45,347 nt of DNA from Microbacterium enclense (lineage in GTDB: Bacteria > Actinomycetota > Actinomycetes > Actinomycetales > Microbacteriaceae): the NCBI RefSeq assembly GCF_004022425.1, contig NZ_RBZY01000019.1:12728-58074 (forward strand), read 5' to 3'. Both the position numbers and the translations under genes were made by a program. The notes beneath the pieces are model-generated. The model was not told the DNA's origin, ran no database searches, and was given only the letters and a program-made list of their open reading frames with translations. Of the stretch, positions 44,115 through 45,347 are shown in pieces (position 1 is the first letter of the stretch; the number at the start of each line of letters is the position of its first letter).

Positions 44115-45347
44115 ATGTCACTGCACCAAGTACCGGATGTCCCCGTCTGGTCCGCCGTGCTCGACCACCTCCTCACCGACGACCGCGTCACCCCGCAGCT
44201 GCACGGCTTCCTCAACCTCGCCGTCCCGCAGGGCGTGATGGGCGGGACGCTCTATCTCGACGTCCCGAACGACTTGACCGCGGCGCAGATGAACAAGCGC
44301 ATGCGCGCGCCCATCCTCGAGGCGCTGACCCAGGTCCAGGGCATCGACCCGGAGGTCAGCAACTTCCGTGTCGTCGTCAACCCCGACCTCGTCGACTCCC
44401 ACCGGTCGGTGCCCGCGGGGGATGACCGACCGACGCCGATGCCGGCGCCGACCTCCACGTCGCACTCGCCGATGCCGGAGCAATCCGCCGACCCGATCGT
44501 CCCGGCATCCCGCAACGACACCCGTCTCAACCCCAAGTACACCTTCGACAACTTCGTCATCGGACAGTCCAACCGCTTCGCGCACGCGGCCGCGGTGGCC
44601 GTCGCCGAAGCGCCGGCGAAGGCGTACAACCCCCTGTTCATCTACGGGGACTCGGGTCTCGGCAAGACGCACCTCCTCCACGCGATCGGCGACTACGCCG
44701 CGAGCATGTACGCCGGCATCCGCGTGCGGTACGTCTCGAGCGAGGAGTTCACGAACGACTTCATCAACTCCATCGCGAACAACCGCGGCTCGGCGTTCCA
44801 GGCGCGTTATCGCGACGTCGACATCCTCCTGATCGACGACATCCAATTCCTTCAGGGTCGCGCCGAGACGCAGGAGGCGTTCTTCCACACCTTCAACACG
44901 CTGCACGACCACGACAAACAGGTCGTGATCACCAGCGACCTGCCGCCCAAGCAGCTCACCGGCTTCGAAGACCGCATGCGCAGCCGCTTCGAGTGGGGTC
45001 TCATCACCGACGTGCAGGCCCCCGACCTCGAGACGCGCATCGCGATCCTTCGCAAGAAGGCGCAGAGCGAGCGGCTCCTCATCCCCGACGACGTGCTCGA
45101 GTACATCGCCACGGTCGTCTCGTCGAACATCCGCGAACTGGAGGGTGCGCTCATCCGCGTCTCCGCGTTCGCGAGCCTGAACCGGTCGACCCTCGACATG
45201 TCGCTCGCGCAGACCGTACTGCGCGACATCATCGACCAGGACGATGCGAATGTCGTCTCGCCGACCGACATCATCACCGCGACCGCGCAGTACTTCAAGC
45301 TGTCCGTCGACGACCTCTACGGCTCGAGCCGATCGCAGGCCGTGGCC
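44115..45347 (+). CDS. dnaA: chromosomal replication initiator DnaA (3' end missing)
   Basis: 411 residues before the window ends. Domain I (about 1-85; WSAVLDHLLTDDRVTPQLHG), a Pro/Ser-rich linker (about 95-135), and AAA+ domain III starting LNPKYTFDNFVIGQSNRFAH. Walker A is GDSGLGKTHLLHA, Walker B ILLIDDIQFLQG, and RMRSRFEWGL follows. The DNA-binding domain IV lies mostly outside. ATG 44115 has GGAGGGG upstream. It opens the origin and also acts as a transcription factor. Confidence 0.97.
   Translation, partial: MSLHQVPDVPVWSAVLDHLLTDDRVTPQLHGFLNLAVPQGVMGGTLYLDVPNDLTAAQMNKRMRAPILEALTQVQGIDPEVSNFRVVVNPDLVDSHRSVPAGDDRPTPMPAPTSTSHSPMPEQSADPIVPASRNDTRLNPKYTFDNFVIGQSNRFAHAAAVAVAEAPAKAYNPLFIYGDSGLGKTHLLHAIGDYAASMYAGIRVRYVSSEEFTNDFINSIANNRGSAFQARYRDVDILLIDDIQFLQGRAETQEAFFHTFNTLHDHDKQVVITSDLPPKQLTGFEDRMRSRFEWGLITDVQAPDLETRIAILRKKAQSERLLIPDDVLEYIATVVSSNIRELEGALIRVSAFASLNRSTLDMSLAQTVLRDIIDQDDANVVSPTDIITATAQYFKLSVDDLYGSSRSQAVA

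Overview
The window is high-GC DNA from an actinobacterium, most likely a Microbacterium or close relative in the Microbacteriaceae. The right end carries the chromosome-origin block in its usual actinobacterial order: trxB-trxA-parB-parA-rsmG-jag-yidC-yidD-rnpA-rpmH, then dnaA, which runs off the window. The assignment also rests on an LAVTG-anchored chaplin-like surface protein, the ssb-rpsF-rpsR-rplI cluster, and a heptamer (GGATGCC/GGCATCC) scattered about every 600 bp on both strands.

Layout. 1-2613: 3' end of a sortase-anchored chaplin/collagen-like protein, a hairpin-rich convergent gap, and an amidohydrolase-cupin pair. 2700-5733: rplI, rpsR, ssb, rpsF, and an unknown membrane protein. 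5758-8877: 3-hydroxybutyrate dehydrogenase with an MHS-type transporter, and a divergent LysR regulator with an inverted repeat at its start. 8974-11294: divergent FMNH2-dependent monooxygenases (SfnG and an SsuD-like enzyme), probably for organosulfur scavenging. 11295-14064: an array of palindromic elements, an ATP-grasp ligase, a methyltransferase and a lipoprotein.

14141-19758 is an accessory island. It holds response-regulator and ABC-ATPase remnants, a solitary modification-dependent restriction enzyme candidate (ScoMcrA-type SRA domain plus PD-(D/E)XK nuclease), a minus-strand run of exported protein, small membrane protein and Nudix hydrolase, and a coupled three-gene cassette of unknown proteins. 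The host heptamer is nearly absent from it.

20144-25730 is an alcohol/aldehyde oxidation module: DUF779, ExaC-type aldehyde dehydrogenase, hypothetical protein, GAF-domain regulator and a Zn alcohol dehydrogenase. An elaborate dyad lies upstream of the aldehyde dehydrogenase. 25956-27510 is a PadR-HAAS signalling pair plus a possible 28-residue peptide. 27637-34406 has the tRNA nucleotidyltransferase, a methyltransferase, a DUF6049 exported protein and the thioredoxin pair; the murJ gene usual at this place in related actinobacteria is not there.

Between parA and rsmG is about 3 kb with no convincing gene but seven ParB-binding parS sites, one covering the parA start codon, then a 5'-broken GH16-like gene. 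This looks like the chromosome's centromere. The observations most worth follow-up are this parS region, the restriction enzyme candidate, the three-gene cassette, the five-copy palindrome family, the exaC-upstream dyad and the host heptamer.
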